From the NCBI GenBank assembly GCA_030148665.1, contig JASBSZ010000002.1, forward strand, positions 1 through 64,000: a DNA stretch of 64,000 bases, in the 5' to 3' direction. A model generated the notes under the pieces. It saw only the letters and a list, made by a program, of their open reading frames with translations, was not told the origin of the DNA and made no database searches. Positions 18,996 to 28,317 of this stretch are shown in pieces. The position numbers and the translations under genes were made by a program. Source of the DNA: Alphaproteobacteria bacterium. Its GTDB lineage: Bacteria > Pseudomonadota > Alphaproteobacteria > Rhodobacterales > Rhodobacteraceae. Position 1 is the first letter of the stretch; every line of letters begins with the position of its first letter.

Positions 18996-19030
18996 GCATG
19001 CGCCCGCCCGCCCCCTCGGCGGGCGCATGC
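18996..19030 (-). terminator. pbpC terminator hairpin
   Basis: GCATGCGCCCGCC and GGCGGGCGCATGC form a perfect 13-bp stem around a 9-nt loop, about 95 bases beyond the pbpC stop on the minus strand and directly beside the repeat at 18915-18992. No U-tract. Confidence 0.7.
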
Positions 19031-19123
19031 CTCGCTCGCATCCGGCTTTATCCCATCAAGCGATTGCCGGGGGCGCCGGGGCCTGCCGGGGATGTGCCGG
19101 GGATGTGCCGGAACGGGGGCGCG

Positions 19124-21238
19124 CTATTGCAGCTCGACCATGCGACGGGCGGCGCGGCCGCGGGCGTCGATGACCGAGATATCCAGGAAACCGGGGCCGC
19201 GCGGCACCAGCTGGACCTCGCGCCGGCGTGCATCGACGGCCGTCGGCACGCCGTTGACCAGCCATGTGAACGGCGGCGTTCCCCGACGCAGCTTGACGAT
19301 CAGCGGCGTCAACGGCCCGGATTCGTCAAAGCCCAGGTCAACGCGCGCGCCCTCGGGCGGAAAGGCGATCTCGGGCGCGTCAGCCGCGCCGCTGCCACGC
19401 GCCGACCCCGCGACCACAAGGCGGCGCAGCGGCACGGGCAGTGCGGCATTGCCCACCCGCAATACCCCCGGCGGCGGGGGTGGCAGTGGGTCGAGCCTGT
19501 TCTTCAGGCGCGCGAAAGCCTCGAACAGCAGCGGCGCGGCCGTTTTCGCCCCCGACAGGCCGGGCACCGAGGCCCCGTCGGGCCGGCCGATCCACACGCC
19601 GATCACATGGCGCCCGTCATAGCCGATGGCCCAGGCATCGCGATAGCCGTACGAGGTTCCGGTCTTGTAGGCCAGCGCGCCCGTCGGCGCCGTGCCCGGA
19701 CGGGGAACGCCGCGCAATATGTCGCCCACCTGCCAGGCGGATTCGGCCGACATCACCGGCTGCGGCATCGTCACCGCCGCCCCCGGCAGCAGATGGGCCT
19801 GCACGGCCTGCCCGCCGCGCGCCAGGGCTGCGTACAACACCACCAGATCGCGCAGGCTGACCCCGACCCCTCCCAGGGCGATGGCCAGCCCCGGCGCCGC
19901 CCCGCCCGGCAGCCGCACCGTGACGCCCGCCCGGCGCAACCGCGCAACCAGCCGGGCGGGACCGATGGCCGACAACAGCGCCACCGCCGGCAGGTTGTAG
20001 GAATAGCGCAGCGCATCGCGCAGGCTGACGGTGCCGTGGAACCGCTTGTCAAAGTTTCGGGGCGCATAGTCGCCAAACGTCAAGGGGCGGTCGTCGATCA
20101 GGGTCTCGGGATGCGCGATCCCGGCATCGAAGGCCAGGCCATAGATCAGGGGTTTCAGTGTCGATCCGGGCGAACGTATGGCCCGCGTCATGTCCACAAA
20201 GCCCCGGCGTGTGGCATCCAGCAGCCCGGCCGAGCCGACCGAGGCCAGAATTTCGCCGTTGCGGTGATCCATGACGAGAATTGCCGCCGACAGGCCCTTG
20301 CCCGCAGCGCGCGCATGCTGCCGGGCCAGCTGTTCCAGCCTGGCCTGCAACGGGCGCGAGACGGTCAGGCGCAGTATTGTCGCGCCGGCCGTCGGCCGGG
20401 CCTGTTCGCGCATCAGGCGATCGGCGGCCAGCGCGGCGCGGGCCGGAAAGGGCCGCCGCGTCGCGGGCAGGCGCTCGTTCATGGCGGTGCGGGCATCAGA
20501 GGCGGGCAGCACCCCGGCGCCCACCATGCGTGCAATCACCCGGTTGCGCGCCCGCCTTGCCGCTGCCGGGTGGCGGTCGGGGCGGCGGGCCTCGGGCGCC
20601 TGCGGCAGGGCCACCAGCAGCGCCGCCTGTGCCGGGGTCAGACGGCGCGCCTCCTTGCCGAACCAGACCAGCGCGGCGGCCCGCACCCCCTCGATATTGC
20701 CGCCATAGGGGGCCAGCCGCAGATAGAGGTTCAGGATGTCGCGCTTGCCCAGCCGGCGCTCGAGCGCCAGCGCCAGCCTGATCTGCCTGATCTTGCCCCC
20801 CAGGCGCCCCGTGCCGCTGTTTTCCAGCAGGCGTGCGACCTGCATGGTCAGGGTCGAGCCCCCGGAAACCACACGGCCATTGACCAGCGCCTGCCAGGCG
20901 GCGCGCAGCAGGGCGCGCAAGTCGATGCCGCCGTGGCGCCAGAAACGCCGGTCCTCATAGGCCAGCAGCATCTTGACGAAACGCGGATCCACGTCATCCA
21001 GCGTGACCGGCAGGCGCCAGATGCCGTTCTCGACCGTGTATGCCCGCAGCAGGCGGCCCTCGCGATCCTCGACCAGGGCCGAGACCGCCGGCCCCGCGGG
21101 GGCGATCGCGGCTGCCGGCAATTCGGTCGCAGCAACCCAGCGGTCAAGGGCGCGCACCCCCAGCAGCAACGCCACGACAAGCAGCGCCAGCACCAGAAAT
21201 GCCAGACGCAAACCGGGGTTGACCTTGCCGTTTCTCAT
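19124..21238 (-). CDS. pbpC: Penicillin-binding protein 1C
   Basis: A bifunctional class A PBP of about 704 residues. An N-terminal membrane anchor (about 8-28) is followed by a GT51 glycosyltransferase domain (LLAYEDRRFWRHGGID, GGSTLTMQVARLLE, KIRQIRLALALERRLGK) and a transpeptidase domain with SPGSTLKP (active Ser), SYN in RYSYNLPAV and KTGTSYG. A C-terminal BiPBP_C domain (FTWLVNGVP) marks the PBP1C type. GTG 21241 directly before ATG 21238 is an alternative start. It lies 12 bases after the alpha-2-macroglobulin gene; in many proteobacteria the two are paired, and the inhibitor is thought to guard periplasmic cell-wall synthesis. Confidence 0.95.
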   Translation of the reverse strand: MRNGKVNPGLRLAFLVLALLVVALLLGVRALDRWVAATELPAAAIAPAGPAVSALVEDREGRLLRAYTVENGIWRLPVTLDDVDPRFVKMLLAYEDRRFWRHGGIDLRALLRAAWQALVNGRVVSGGSTLTMQVARLLENSGTGRLGGKIRQIRLALALERRLGKRDILNLYLRLAPYGGNIEGVRAAALVWFGKEARRLTPAQAALLVALPQAPEARRPDRHPAAARRARNRVIARMVGAGVLPASDARTAMNERLPATRRPFPARAALAADRLMREQARPTAGATILRLTVSRPLQARLEQLARQHARAAGKGLSAAILVMDHRNGEILASVGSAGLLDATRRGFVDMTRAIRSPGSTLKPLIYGLAFDAGIAHPETLIDDRPLTFGDYAPRNFDKRFHGTVSLRDALRYSYNLPAVALLSAIGPARLVARLRRAGVTVRLPGGAAPGLAIALGGVGVSLRDLVVLYAALARGGQAVQAHLLPGAAVTMPQPVMSAESAWQVGDILRGVPRPGTAPTGALAYKTGTSYGYRDAWAIGYDGRHVIGVWIGRPDGASVPGLSGAKTAAPLLFEAFARLKNRLDPLPPPPPGVLRVGNAALPVPLRRLVVAGSARGSGAADAPEIAFPPEGARVDLGFDESGPLTPLIVKLRRGTPPFTWLVNGVPTAVDARRREVQLVPRGPGFLDISVIDARGRAARRMVELQ

Positions 21239-21250
21239 CACCTGCCATGC

Positions 21251-24200
21251 CTATCTGTCGGCAACGACGACCTGCCCGGCCGCCGTGCGGGCACGAAATT
21301 CGGGGCGGTACATGTCCTCGACACTGGCGGCCGGATGATGAAACCGCCCCGGCGAGATGGCCCGCACCACATAGGCCAGGCTGAACGGCTTGCTCCCGCC
21401 CCGATCGACCGCAGCCAGAAAACGATCGCTGCGGAATTCGACATGCCGGGCGGATGTCGTGGGCTTCAGCCAGTCCAGCGCCTTGATGTCGCCCGCGCGC
21501 AACAGGTCGGGGTTGTCGATCTCGAATCCCGCGGGCAGCGGATCGACGATCATCAGCCGCCCCTTGCCGGTGCGTTGCGGCGTCACGGTGATCACCACCA
21601 CGAGGCGCTGGTTCAGCGCCACCCTGGCCACGTCAACGGGCCGGCCCTGCATGTCGAAATACGCGCGCGCGATCCGATAACCGTTGCCCCCCGCCGGAAC
21701 CGGGCCCGCAGGCTTGCCGACGACCGTCACCACGGTCATTGCGCCGGCGCCCGAATTGTTGCGCACCCGCACCACATCGTGGCCCGCCATCTGTGCGGCC
21801 GAAATCCGCGCAACCACCGGCCCCTCGGACGGCCGGCCGTTGACGAGAAACCCACCCGACGGGGTTTCGTCGAGCAGAGCCTTTGCGGCCAGCAGGGTCC
21901 ACATGCTTTCCTGGGTCGAAAGAACCCGCCCTTCGATCGCCGGGCGCAGCATGCCGATCAGGAGGTCGCGATCCTGCATGTCGGCGCCTGCCTCGGCCGC
22001 CAGCGCCAGCACGGCGGCAGCGTCGCGCAGGCGCGAGCCGTAATCGACGCGCCAGAACATGTCCTCGGGCCGGTCGCGGCCCAGGCGCAGCATGGTGACG
22101 GCCTTGCGGAACATTGCCTCGGCCCGGCGCCGATCGCCGTAATAGGCCAACCCCGCCCCCAGCTGGGCCAGCGCCATCGACGTGGCCATCGCATCGGCCC
22201 TGGCGTCGGCGTAATAGCGCAGATCCCCGATATTGGCCCTGCCCTCGCGGGCCAGCACCATCAGGGCATAGGCGATCCCCTGCCCTCCGCGCTGGAAATC
22301 GGCGGCATAATTCACGCGGTTGCGCAGATTTTCCAACGCCAGACGAAAGGCGTCCTCGGGCACGTCCAGTCCGCTTGCGCGCGCACGGCTCAGGAAATCG
22401 GTGACATGGGCGTCCAGCCACAGATCGCCCGAGCCGGGGCTCCACAGGCCAAAGGATCCGCCCGATGACTGGTTCTGCAGCACGGCCGTGATGGCCCGCT
22501 CGACACGGGCATCCAGATCGTCGGCCGAGCCGATCCCCATGGCCCTGGCAACCGGCCCGAGATAGAGCAGCGGCAGCGCCGTCGAGGCCAGCTGTTCACT
22601 GCAACCATAGGGATAGCGGTTCAGCGCCGCCAGCAGGCCCGGCACGTTGAAACGCGCAATCGGCCCGACGGCCAGCGTCGCCCGGCCCGTGCCGGCCAGC
22701 AGGCCGTCGAACATGTCCGGTGACAGGATGAAATCCTTGCCATCGGCCAGGCTTACGCGGCTCTGTCGCCGGATTTCGGGGTCGCCCGCGCGCACGGGCA
22801 GGCGCAGGCTCTGGCTCAGCCGGCGGCCTGCCGGCGTCGTCAGCGTGACCGTTACCGTGGGCGTGGTCCCGGCCGGCGGCACGGCCACGGGGGCGGTAAT
22901 CGGCACCGACAGCGTCACCTTCTGTGCGCGGGCTATCCGGATCGAGGCCGGCAATGCGCCGCGTTCGACCGTCAGGCCCCCGCTGGTGGCAAGCGCGATC
23001 CCGACCTCTCCGGCCGGGCCATCGACATGGGCGATTTCCAGCAGCATCCGGCTGCGGTCGCCGGGGGCCAGGAATCGCGGCAGGCTGGCCGTCAGCACCA
23101 CCGGATCGCGCAGGATCACGTCGCGGCTGGCCTGGCCGACACCGGTTTTCGACCAGGCCACCGCCATCAGCCTGAGCGTGCCGTTGAAATCGGGAATGTC
23201 AAAGGAAAGCGTGGCCTGACCGCTGTCATCCACCTCGACGGGGCCGCTGAAAAAGGCGACGGTGTCGCCCGGGGGCGGAGGGCTCTTGACCCGCATGCCC
23301 GGCGCCTCGTCCCCGCCCGAGCGCAGAAGCCCCGGGCGCCCCTGACCGGCGTCGATCAGGCGACCATACATATCGCGCAGCTCCATGCCCAGCCGGCGCT
23401 GGCCGAAATAATGCCCCTCGGGATCGGGCGCGGCAAAGCCGGTCAGGTTCAGTATCCCGACATCCACCGCGGCCAGGGTCAGGCGCGCGCGCTCGCCCGG
23501 GCGCAGGCCGGATACCCTGAGCTTCAGCTTCAGGCGCGCGCGCGGGCGCGGCGTTTCATCGGTGAGAATATCGACCTGCAGCCGATGATCGCCCGGCGCC
23601 ACCGAGGCCCATTTCAGGCCGATCGCCCTGAGCGGTGCGTGGCGGGCCTCGGCATCCCCGGGTCCAGGGATTTTCGGGCCAGGGGTTTTGGGGCCAGGGA
23701 TTTTCGGGCCAGGGGACGGGGATGTCGCGGTTGCCGATGTCGCGCGGATCACGGTTGCGCCGACATAGGCCCCCATGCCCCAGGATTCGGTCACGGGCAG
23801 GGTGATGATGTTCTCGCCCTTTTCCAGGCGGACCGTCTTGATCGCGATCAGGCGGTTGGACATGACCGTGATCACACCCACGCCGGGCGCGCGCGGCACG
23901 ACGCGCAGGCGCGCGACATCGCCCACGCGATAGCGCGCCTTGTCCAGCCCGATCCGCAGGACATCGGGCGTGTCCGCACTGGCGACCGGGGCAAACCAGC
24001 CGGCGCTGAAGGCAACCGCCGAGGCCGCATACTCATCACCCGCCCGTTCACCACCCGCCTGCCCGGCCTGCCGGGTTTCGACGACCAGTTCGTAGCGCCC
24101 CCATTCGACAGGGGCAGCGATACTGGCCAGACCCTTGCGCCCGGCCCGGATCCGGCCGCTGGCCACGCGGGTGCGCGTGGTGACGGGCTCGTAACGCCAG

Positions 24201-26980
24201 TCGCCGCCGGTCTGATACCATTGATAGCGTGTCCTGATCCGATTCATGACCCAGCGCAGGGGCGGCAGGGGGCGGGCGCGCAGATCCGGGCCCACGGCGA
24301 TCACGTCAAAGCGCGCGGTCCCCCCCTCGGGCAGCACGCCATCGAAACGCGGGCGGATGCCGACGACGGTTGCCCGCGGGGCGATGGGGCGTTCCAGCAC
24401 ACGCTCGACGGGGCGGCCCGATCCCTCGCGCAGGCGCACGACAGCCATCAACGCCAGAGGGCGCGAAGTCGCCCCGATGGCGGGCATCCCCAGCACCACG
24501 CGCGCGCGGCCCCGGGAATCGGTGCGAACCTTGCCGCGCGCATATTCGACGGACGGCGAGAAATCGGCGTCATACCGGCCAAAGGCATAGCCCGGAAAGC
24601 CCGGCAACCCGTCGGCCGGCCGGACCCTGGCCTCGGCCTCGACAGCCAGGTCAGCGGCTGGCGCGCCGTACAGATAGCGCGCGGCAATCTCGACCGCCGG
24701 CTTTCCGTCTGCACGCACCGCGCCGCCGGGCAGAGAGGGGCCGGTCGTCGAAAGCGCAAGGTCGAAATCCACCCGCTCGGGGGTGAAATCCTCGACCAGG
24801 AAACGTCTTAGCGCCAGCGGCGGTGCCTTGGGGTCGGCATGCAGGCGCACCGTCCAGGTGCCCCGCATGGCATTGTCGGGCAGCCCGAGGTCCATGACAT
24901 GACCCCCGCCACCGAGATCGGGCAGCAGGCGGCGCACAAATGTCACCCCGTCGGGGCGCGTCACGACCGCATTCAGGGGCAGACCCGTCAGCGCATTACC
25001 GGCGCCGTCGCGGGCAAGCGCGGTCATGTAGACCGTCTCGCCAGGGCGATAGGCGCCCCGGTCGGTGGTGGCGAAAACGTCGATCGGCGGTGGCGCATCG
25101 CGCCCGGCCACGCCCCTGTCGGACAGGTCAAAGGCCGGCCCGGACAGATCGAGAAAGGCGAAATCGTCCCCCAGGCGCACGGTGATCATCTGCGCCGCCT
25201 TGCCCGCGCGTCCGGCCAGCAGGGCGGGACCGAAACGCACATAGCCCCGGGCGTCGGTCGCGGCCTCGGCCAGCACCTCGTTGTTGCGGGCGATCAGACG
25301 CACCAGCGCACCCTTTCTGGCCGCCCCGTCGCCCAGACCGCGGACAAGGACATGCAGCCCGTCCGCCCCCTTCATGGTGGAAAGGCCCAGATCGGTGATG
25401 ATGAACCATTGCGCCGCACCCGGCGTGTCGTAGGGATCGCTCCCCGGCACGAGGGCCCGCAACACATAGACCCCGGGCGAAAGCGTGCCGATCACCTTGC
25501 CGACCGGCAGCGCGGTGGTGACGTCGCGATTCAGCTCCATGGCGACCTCGCCCTTGCCCGACCATATTTCCTCGCCCAGCGAGCGGGTGATGTCGCGCTC
25601 GTCCCATTGCGACAGCGCATTGCCGAACAGGCGCTGGCGGATCACGCGCACCAGGTTGCGCGCACCGATGCGGTGGAGCCTGAGATCCAGCTCGGTCGTG
25701 TTGACCGTGGTGACGGGGATACGCGCGCCCTGCCCGCGCGGCAGCACATAGGCACGGCCCGCGAAATGCACGGCCGGGTCGCGGTCGCGCACATAGATTT
25801 CCAGGCTGACCGGGCGGCTCAGCACCTCGCCGCTGGCCGCGGGCAGACCCTTGCGAAAGGTCAGGGAATAGGTCTCGCCGTGCCTTACCCCCTCGACGCA
25901 GATCTGGCGGCCGCGCGATTCAACGGCCATGCCGCGTTCGGGCAGGCGCAGATAGGTGGCGTAATCGACCCCGCCCGCCACCAGATCCTCGGAAAAGGTC
26001 GCACAGATGCGCGGCATGGCGGCGTTGTTGTCCACGCTGTGGCCGATGACGCGAAAGCCATAGGTTGCAATCAGCCGTTCAAGGGCGCGCGCGCGCATGG
26101 GCAAAGGGCGAATGTCGTTGGCCAGGCGCTGGGCCCGGATGGCAAGACGTCCGCGCCCCTCAGCGACCAGGGCCGAGGCAAGCACATCCATCGCGGTGGC
26201 CTCGGTCGCGGGTGTCTCCGCGCGCAGGAACGCATTGATGGCCGCCGAGCGCGCGAGCGCTGCCAGCCGCGTCCGGCGCGCCTTGTCCGCCTTGATCGCG
26301 CGCAGCCCCTCGCGCGCAAAAAGAACCCAGTGCTGCGGCGCATCGGTCAGCGTCAGCGCCGCGCCGACCAGGGCGCCGGCCCGCGCGAAATCGCCCTTCT
26401 TGCGCGCATCCCGGGCCGCGGCCAGCAACTGTTCGGGCCGCCAGTCGTCAGGGGCATAGCGCAGCCCCATGCCAGAGGCCTGCCTGCGGGCGGCGGCCAG
26501 ATCGTCGGCGGGCAGGAAATCCAGCCGCGCCGCCTGCGCGCGCGCCCGCACCAGGAGCTGTGCCGAGGTCGCGATCACCCGGGCCGAAATCGCGCCCGCA
26601 AACGGGGTGATCCTGTCGACACCGCTTTTCGGGAAACAGGCGCCCTTGGCCGTGTTGAAGGTAAACGCCCCGCATGCTCCGTCATCGAGGCAGCGCTTTT
26701 CGCACCGGGCCAGGTCGGTTCCGAAAATCGGCCCCAGATCGCGCCCCGGAAAGTCGGTATCGCGCATGACGGTGATCCGTCGCTCGGGCACCGGAGAGGC
26801 CGGCCCCGACGCCGATGCACCCGTTGTCTGGGCCATTGCTGCGGACATGGGCAGCGGACCCGGCAGTATCGCAGCCAGAAACAGGGCCAGATACAGCGAA
26901 AGCATGGCGCGCGCGGGGCGGGAAAAACGGAACGGGCGCAGGCCGGATGATGCGGGCGGAAAAACGGGGGCAAACGACAT
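21251..26980 (-). CDS. Bacterial alpha-2-macroglobulin-like protease trap with PAN/apple domain
   Basis: A 1909-residue envelope protein with an N-terminal signal segment. Residues of about 67-135 form a PAN/apple-like domain (DFPGRDLGPIFG, CEKRCLDDGACGAFTFNTAKGACFPKSG). MG/A2M beta-domains follow, then the thioester motif in YPYGCSEQLAST (CxEQ), which marks the covalent-trapping subtype, and a terpenoid-cyclase-like thioester domain with an Ig-like C-terminus. Such proteins trap attacking proteases in the periplasm. A pentapeptide tandem repeat (PGPKI/T) lies at about residues 1085-1105. CGGAG precedes the start. It is the first gene of an operon with pbpC. Confidence 0.93.
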   Translation of the reverse strand: MSFAPVFPPASSGLRPFRFSRPARAMLSLYLALFLAAILPGPLPMSAAMAQTTGASASGPASPVPERRITVMRDTDFPGRDLGPIFGTDLARCEKRCLDDGACGAFTFNTAKGACFPKSGVDRITPFAGAISARVIATSAQLLVRARAQAARLDFLPADDLAAARRQASGMGLRYAPDDWRPEQLLAAARDARKKGDFARAGALVGAALTLTDAPQHWVLFAREGLRAIKADKARRTRLAALARSAAINAFLRAETPATEATAMDVLASALVAEGRGRLAIRAQRLANDIRPLPMRARALERLIATYGFRVIGHSVDNNAAMPRICATFSEDLVAGGVDYATYLRLPERGMAVESRGRQICVEGVRHGETYSLTFRKGLPAASGEVLSRPVSLEIYVRDRDPAVHFAGRAYVLPRGQGARIPVTTVNTTELDLRLHRIGARNLVRVIRQRLFGNALSQWDERDITRSLGEEIWSGKGEVAMELNRDVTTALPVGKVIGTLSPGVYVLRALVPGSDPYDTPGAAQWFIITDLGLSTMKGADGLHVLVRGLGDGAARKGALVRLIARNNEVLAEAATDARGYVRFGPALLAGRAGKAAQMITVRLGDDFAFLDLSGPAFDLSDRGVAGRDAPPPIDVFATTDRGAYRPGETVYMTALARDGAGNALTGLPLNAVVTRPDGVTFVRRLLPDLGGGGHVMDLGLPDNAMRGTWTVRLHADPKAPPLALRRFLVEDFTPERVDFDLALSTTGPSLPGGAVRADGKPAVEIAARYLYGAPAADLAVEAEARVRPADGLPGFPGYAFGRYDADFSPSVEYARGKVRTDSRGRARVVLGMPAIGATSRPLALMAVVRLREGSGRPVERVLERPIAPRATVVGIRPRFDGVLPEGGTARFDVIAVGPDLRARPLPPLRWVMNRIRTRYQWYQTGGDWRYEPVTTRTRVASGRIRAGRKGLASIAAPVEWGRYELVVETRQAGQAGGERAGDEYAASAVAFSAGWFAPVASADTPDVLRIGLDKARYRVGDVARLRVVPRAPGVGVITVMSNRLIAIKTVRLEKGENIITLPVTESWGMGAYVGATVIRATSATATSPSPGPKIPGPKTPGPKIPGPGDAEARHAPLRAIGLKWASVAPGDHRLQVDILTDETPRPRARLKLKLRVSGLRPGERARLTLAAVDVGILNLTGFAAPDPEGHYFGQRRLGMELRDMYGRLIDAGQGRPGLLRSGGDEAPGMRVKSPPPPGDTVAFFSGPVEVDDSGQATLSFDIPDFNGTLRLMAVAWSKTGVGQASRDVILRDPVVLTASLPRFLAPGDRSRMLLEIAHVDGPAGEVGIALATSGGLTVERGALPASIRIARAQKVTLSVPITAPVAVPPAGTTPTVTVTLTTPAGRRLSQSLRLPVRAGDPEIRRQSRVSLADGKDFILSPDMFDGLLAGTGRATLAVGPIARFNVPGLLAALNRYPYGCSEQLASTALPLLYLGPVARAMGIGSADDLDARVERAITAVLQNQSSGGSFGLWSPGSGDLWLDAHVTDFLSRARASGLDVPEDAFRLALENLRNRVNYAADFQRGGQGIAYALMVLAREGRANIGDLRYYADARADAMATSMALAQLGAGLAYYGDRRRAEAMFRKAVTMLRLGRDRPEDMFWRVDYGSRLRDAAAVLALAAEAGADMQDRDLLIGMLRPAIEGRVLSTQESMWTLLAAKALLDETPSGGFLVNGRPSEGPVVARISAAQMAGHDVVRVRNNSGAGAMTVVTVVGKPAGPVPAGGNGYRIARAYFDMQGRPVDVARVALNQRLVVVITVTPQRTGKGRLMIVDPLPAGFEIDNPDLLRAGDIKALDWLKPTTSARHVEFRSDRFLAAVDRGGSKPFSLAYVVRAISPGRFHHPAASVEDMYRPEFRARTAAGQVVVADR
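23661..23720 (-). repeat. Four 15-bp tandem units inside the A2M gene
   Basis: Four consecutive 15-nt units, of which the second and third (GGGCCAGGGGTTTTG, GGGCCAGGGATTTTC) are typical, encode a Pro-Gly-Pro-Lys linker (PGPKIPGPKTPGPKIPGP) between A2M domains. The period is a multiple of three, so copy number can change without a frameshift. Confidence 0.85.
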
Positions 26981-27174
26981 GACACGACTCCGAAATATCG
27001 ATAACTATGTCGTGATGGTCGCATGAAGGCCAGATCATTGCAACTTTCCGCACCGCCGGGTGCAGACCTCACGCCGGCCCGCGTCGGCCTGCCATGACGG
27101 GCGCCGGGAACGGGCACCGCAAATGGGCATCGGGGGGCCGGCATCGGGGGCGGACAGCCTGACGGAGAGGTTTC

Positions 27175-27633
27175 GTGAGCCGCATCGACTATCGCGAGGT
27201 ATCGCAACGCCTGGCCGCGCTGTGCGCCGGCGAGGATGACCGGATCGACATCATGGCCAGCATCGCCTGCGAACTGTACCACGCGGATTCGCGCTTTGAC
27301 TGGGTCGGCTTCTATCGTGTCACGGGGGATTCGCTGCTCAAGATCGGTCCCTATCAGGGCGGCCACGGCTGTCTGACCATCCCCTTTTCCAGGGGCGTAT
27401 GCGGTGCGGCGGCGCGCCTGCGCGAGGTGCAGATCGTCGATGACGTGAACAGTTTCGACGGCCATATCGCCTGTGCATCCAGCACGCGTTCGGAACTGGT
27501 GATCCCGTTTGACGATGCGCGCGGCGTCCTGCTGGGGGTTCTCGACATCGACAGCGACCGGCCGGCCGCCTTTGACGCGGCCGATGCGCGCGCGTTGCAG
27601 GCCCTGTTGCAGATGCTGTTTGCCGGCGGCTGA
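27175..27633 (+). CDS. msrC: GAF-domain free methionine-(R)-sulfoxide reductase
   Basis: A 152-residue single GAF-domain protein. All three redox cysteines of the fRMsr family are present: Cys66 (GHGCLTIPF), Cys76 (RGVCGAAA) and Cys100 (DGHIACASS), together with DWVGFYRV and GVLDIDSDRP. It reduces free Met-R-sulfoxide in the cytoplasm with thioredoxin. The start is GTG 27175, with GGAGAGG upstream. It is divergent from the A2M gene across a 194-bp region with an AT-rich patch (27000). A degenerate 15-bp tandem repeat starts at its stop codon. Confidence 0.9.
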   Translation: MSRIDYREVSQRLAALCAGEDDRIDIMASIACELYHADSRFDWVGFYRVTGDSLLKIGPYQGGHGCLTIPFSRGVCGAAARLREVQIVDDVNSFDGHIACASSTRSELVIPFDDARGVLLGVLDIDSDRPAAFDAADARALQALLQMLFAGG

Positions 27634-27706
27634 GCCACCCTGACCTGAACCGCCCTGACCAGAGCCACCCTGGCCTGAGCTATCCCGACCCAGGCTATCC
27701 CGGGGG
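27632..27706. repeat. Five degenerate 15-bp tandem units after the fRMsr gene
   Basis: Five consecutive 15-nt units: GAGCCACCCTGACCT, GAACCGCCCTGACCA, GAGCCACCCTGGCCT, GAGCTATCCCGACCC, AGGCTATCCCGGGGG. The array overlaps the last two bases of the fRMsr stop and ends just before the convergent PIN gene end (27709). Confidence 0.75.
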
Positions 27707-27708
27707 CG

Positions 27709-28317
27709 TCATCCTTCCTCGGCGCGGTCAATCGCCCGGCGCAAACGGGTCAGGCGGGCCTTTTTCAACAGCGCCCCGCGGCCGCGCGCCTGTCCGGCCT
27801 GTTCAGGGGGCTGGCTGGCGGGCTGGCTGGTGGGGGGGTGGTCCGACATCTCGATCTCGCGGGCACGCGCAACCACCCGCGCGACCACCCGGCGAACCTG
27901 CGCCGGCCGGTCGCCCAGCAACATCACCGCCAGGGTGTCGGGATCGAACCTGCGCAGGCCATGCCCGGCCAGGACCCGGGTCGGGAAGTCGCGCCGGTTG
28001 AGGGTAACTATCCCCTCGGCCCGGCCGGCGATCGCGCAGGCCAGCACATGGCGGTCATTGGCATCCGGCAGCCAGAGGCGCGATTCCAGGGCCGCATCAG
28101 GCGGGATTTCGGCCTCGGGCCAGTCGGCGCGCAACAGCGCCGCCTCGGCACGTGCAACACCCTCGTGCCCGGGCAGGTTGCGCGCGACCGCCCGGACCCA
28201 TTCCTCGAGGATGCGCGCCGACCACAAAGGCCGAAAGGCCCCCTCGGCCGCCAGTCCGATGACGATTTCCCGCGTGACCGTGGGATAGAGAACACAGGCA
28301 TCGACGACCAGCCGCAT
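27709..28317 (-). CDS. PIN-domain protein
   Basis: A 202-residue protein with a PIN-like nuclease fold: LVVDACVLYP with the first acidic residue Asp5, a central EEWVRA helix and WLPDANDRHVLACAIAG plus GIVTLNRRDFP, the second acidic cluster and strand. Chromosomal PIN proteins can be RNases, with or without an antitoxin partner; no small antitoxin gene sits beside it, and the protein is longer than typical VapC (about 130 aa). The C-terminus is a low-complexity, Arg/Pro/Gln-rich tail. The ATG overlaps the methyltransferase stop by one base (TGATG), so it is coupled to an RNA methyltransferase. Confidence 0.75.
   Translation of the reverse strand: MRLVVDACVLYPTVTREIVIGLAAEGAFRPLWSARILEEWVRAVARNLPGHEGVARAEAALLRADWPEAEIPPDAALESRLWLPDANDRHVLACAIAGRAEGIVTLNRRDFPTRVLAGHGLRRFDPDTLAVMLLGDRPAQVRRVVARVVARAREIEMSDHPPTSQPASQPPEQAGQARGRGALLKKARLTRLRRAIDRAEEG

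Noticed and set aside
18785-22468. A 1227-codon + strand open frame across pbpC and the end of the A2M gene
   Set aside because: Shadow of two firmly identified reverse-strand genes; Arg/Pro/Gln-rich translation without motifs.
27709-28317. VapBC-type toxin-antitoxin
   Set aside because: The PIN protein is longer than VapC, no small antitoxin gene adjoins it, and it is coupled to an rRNA methyltransferase gene.
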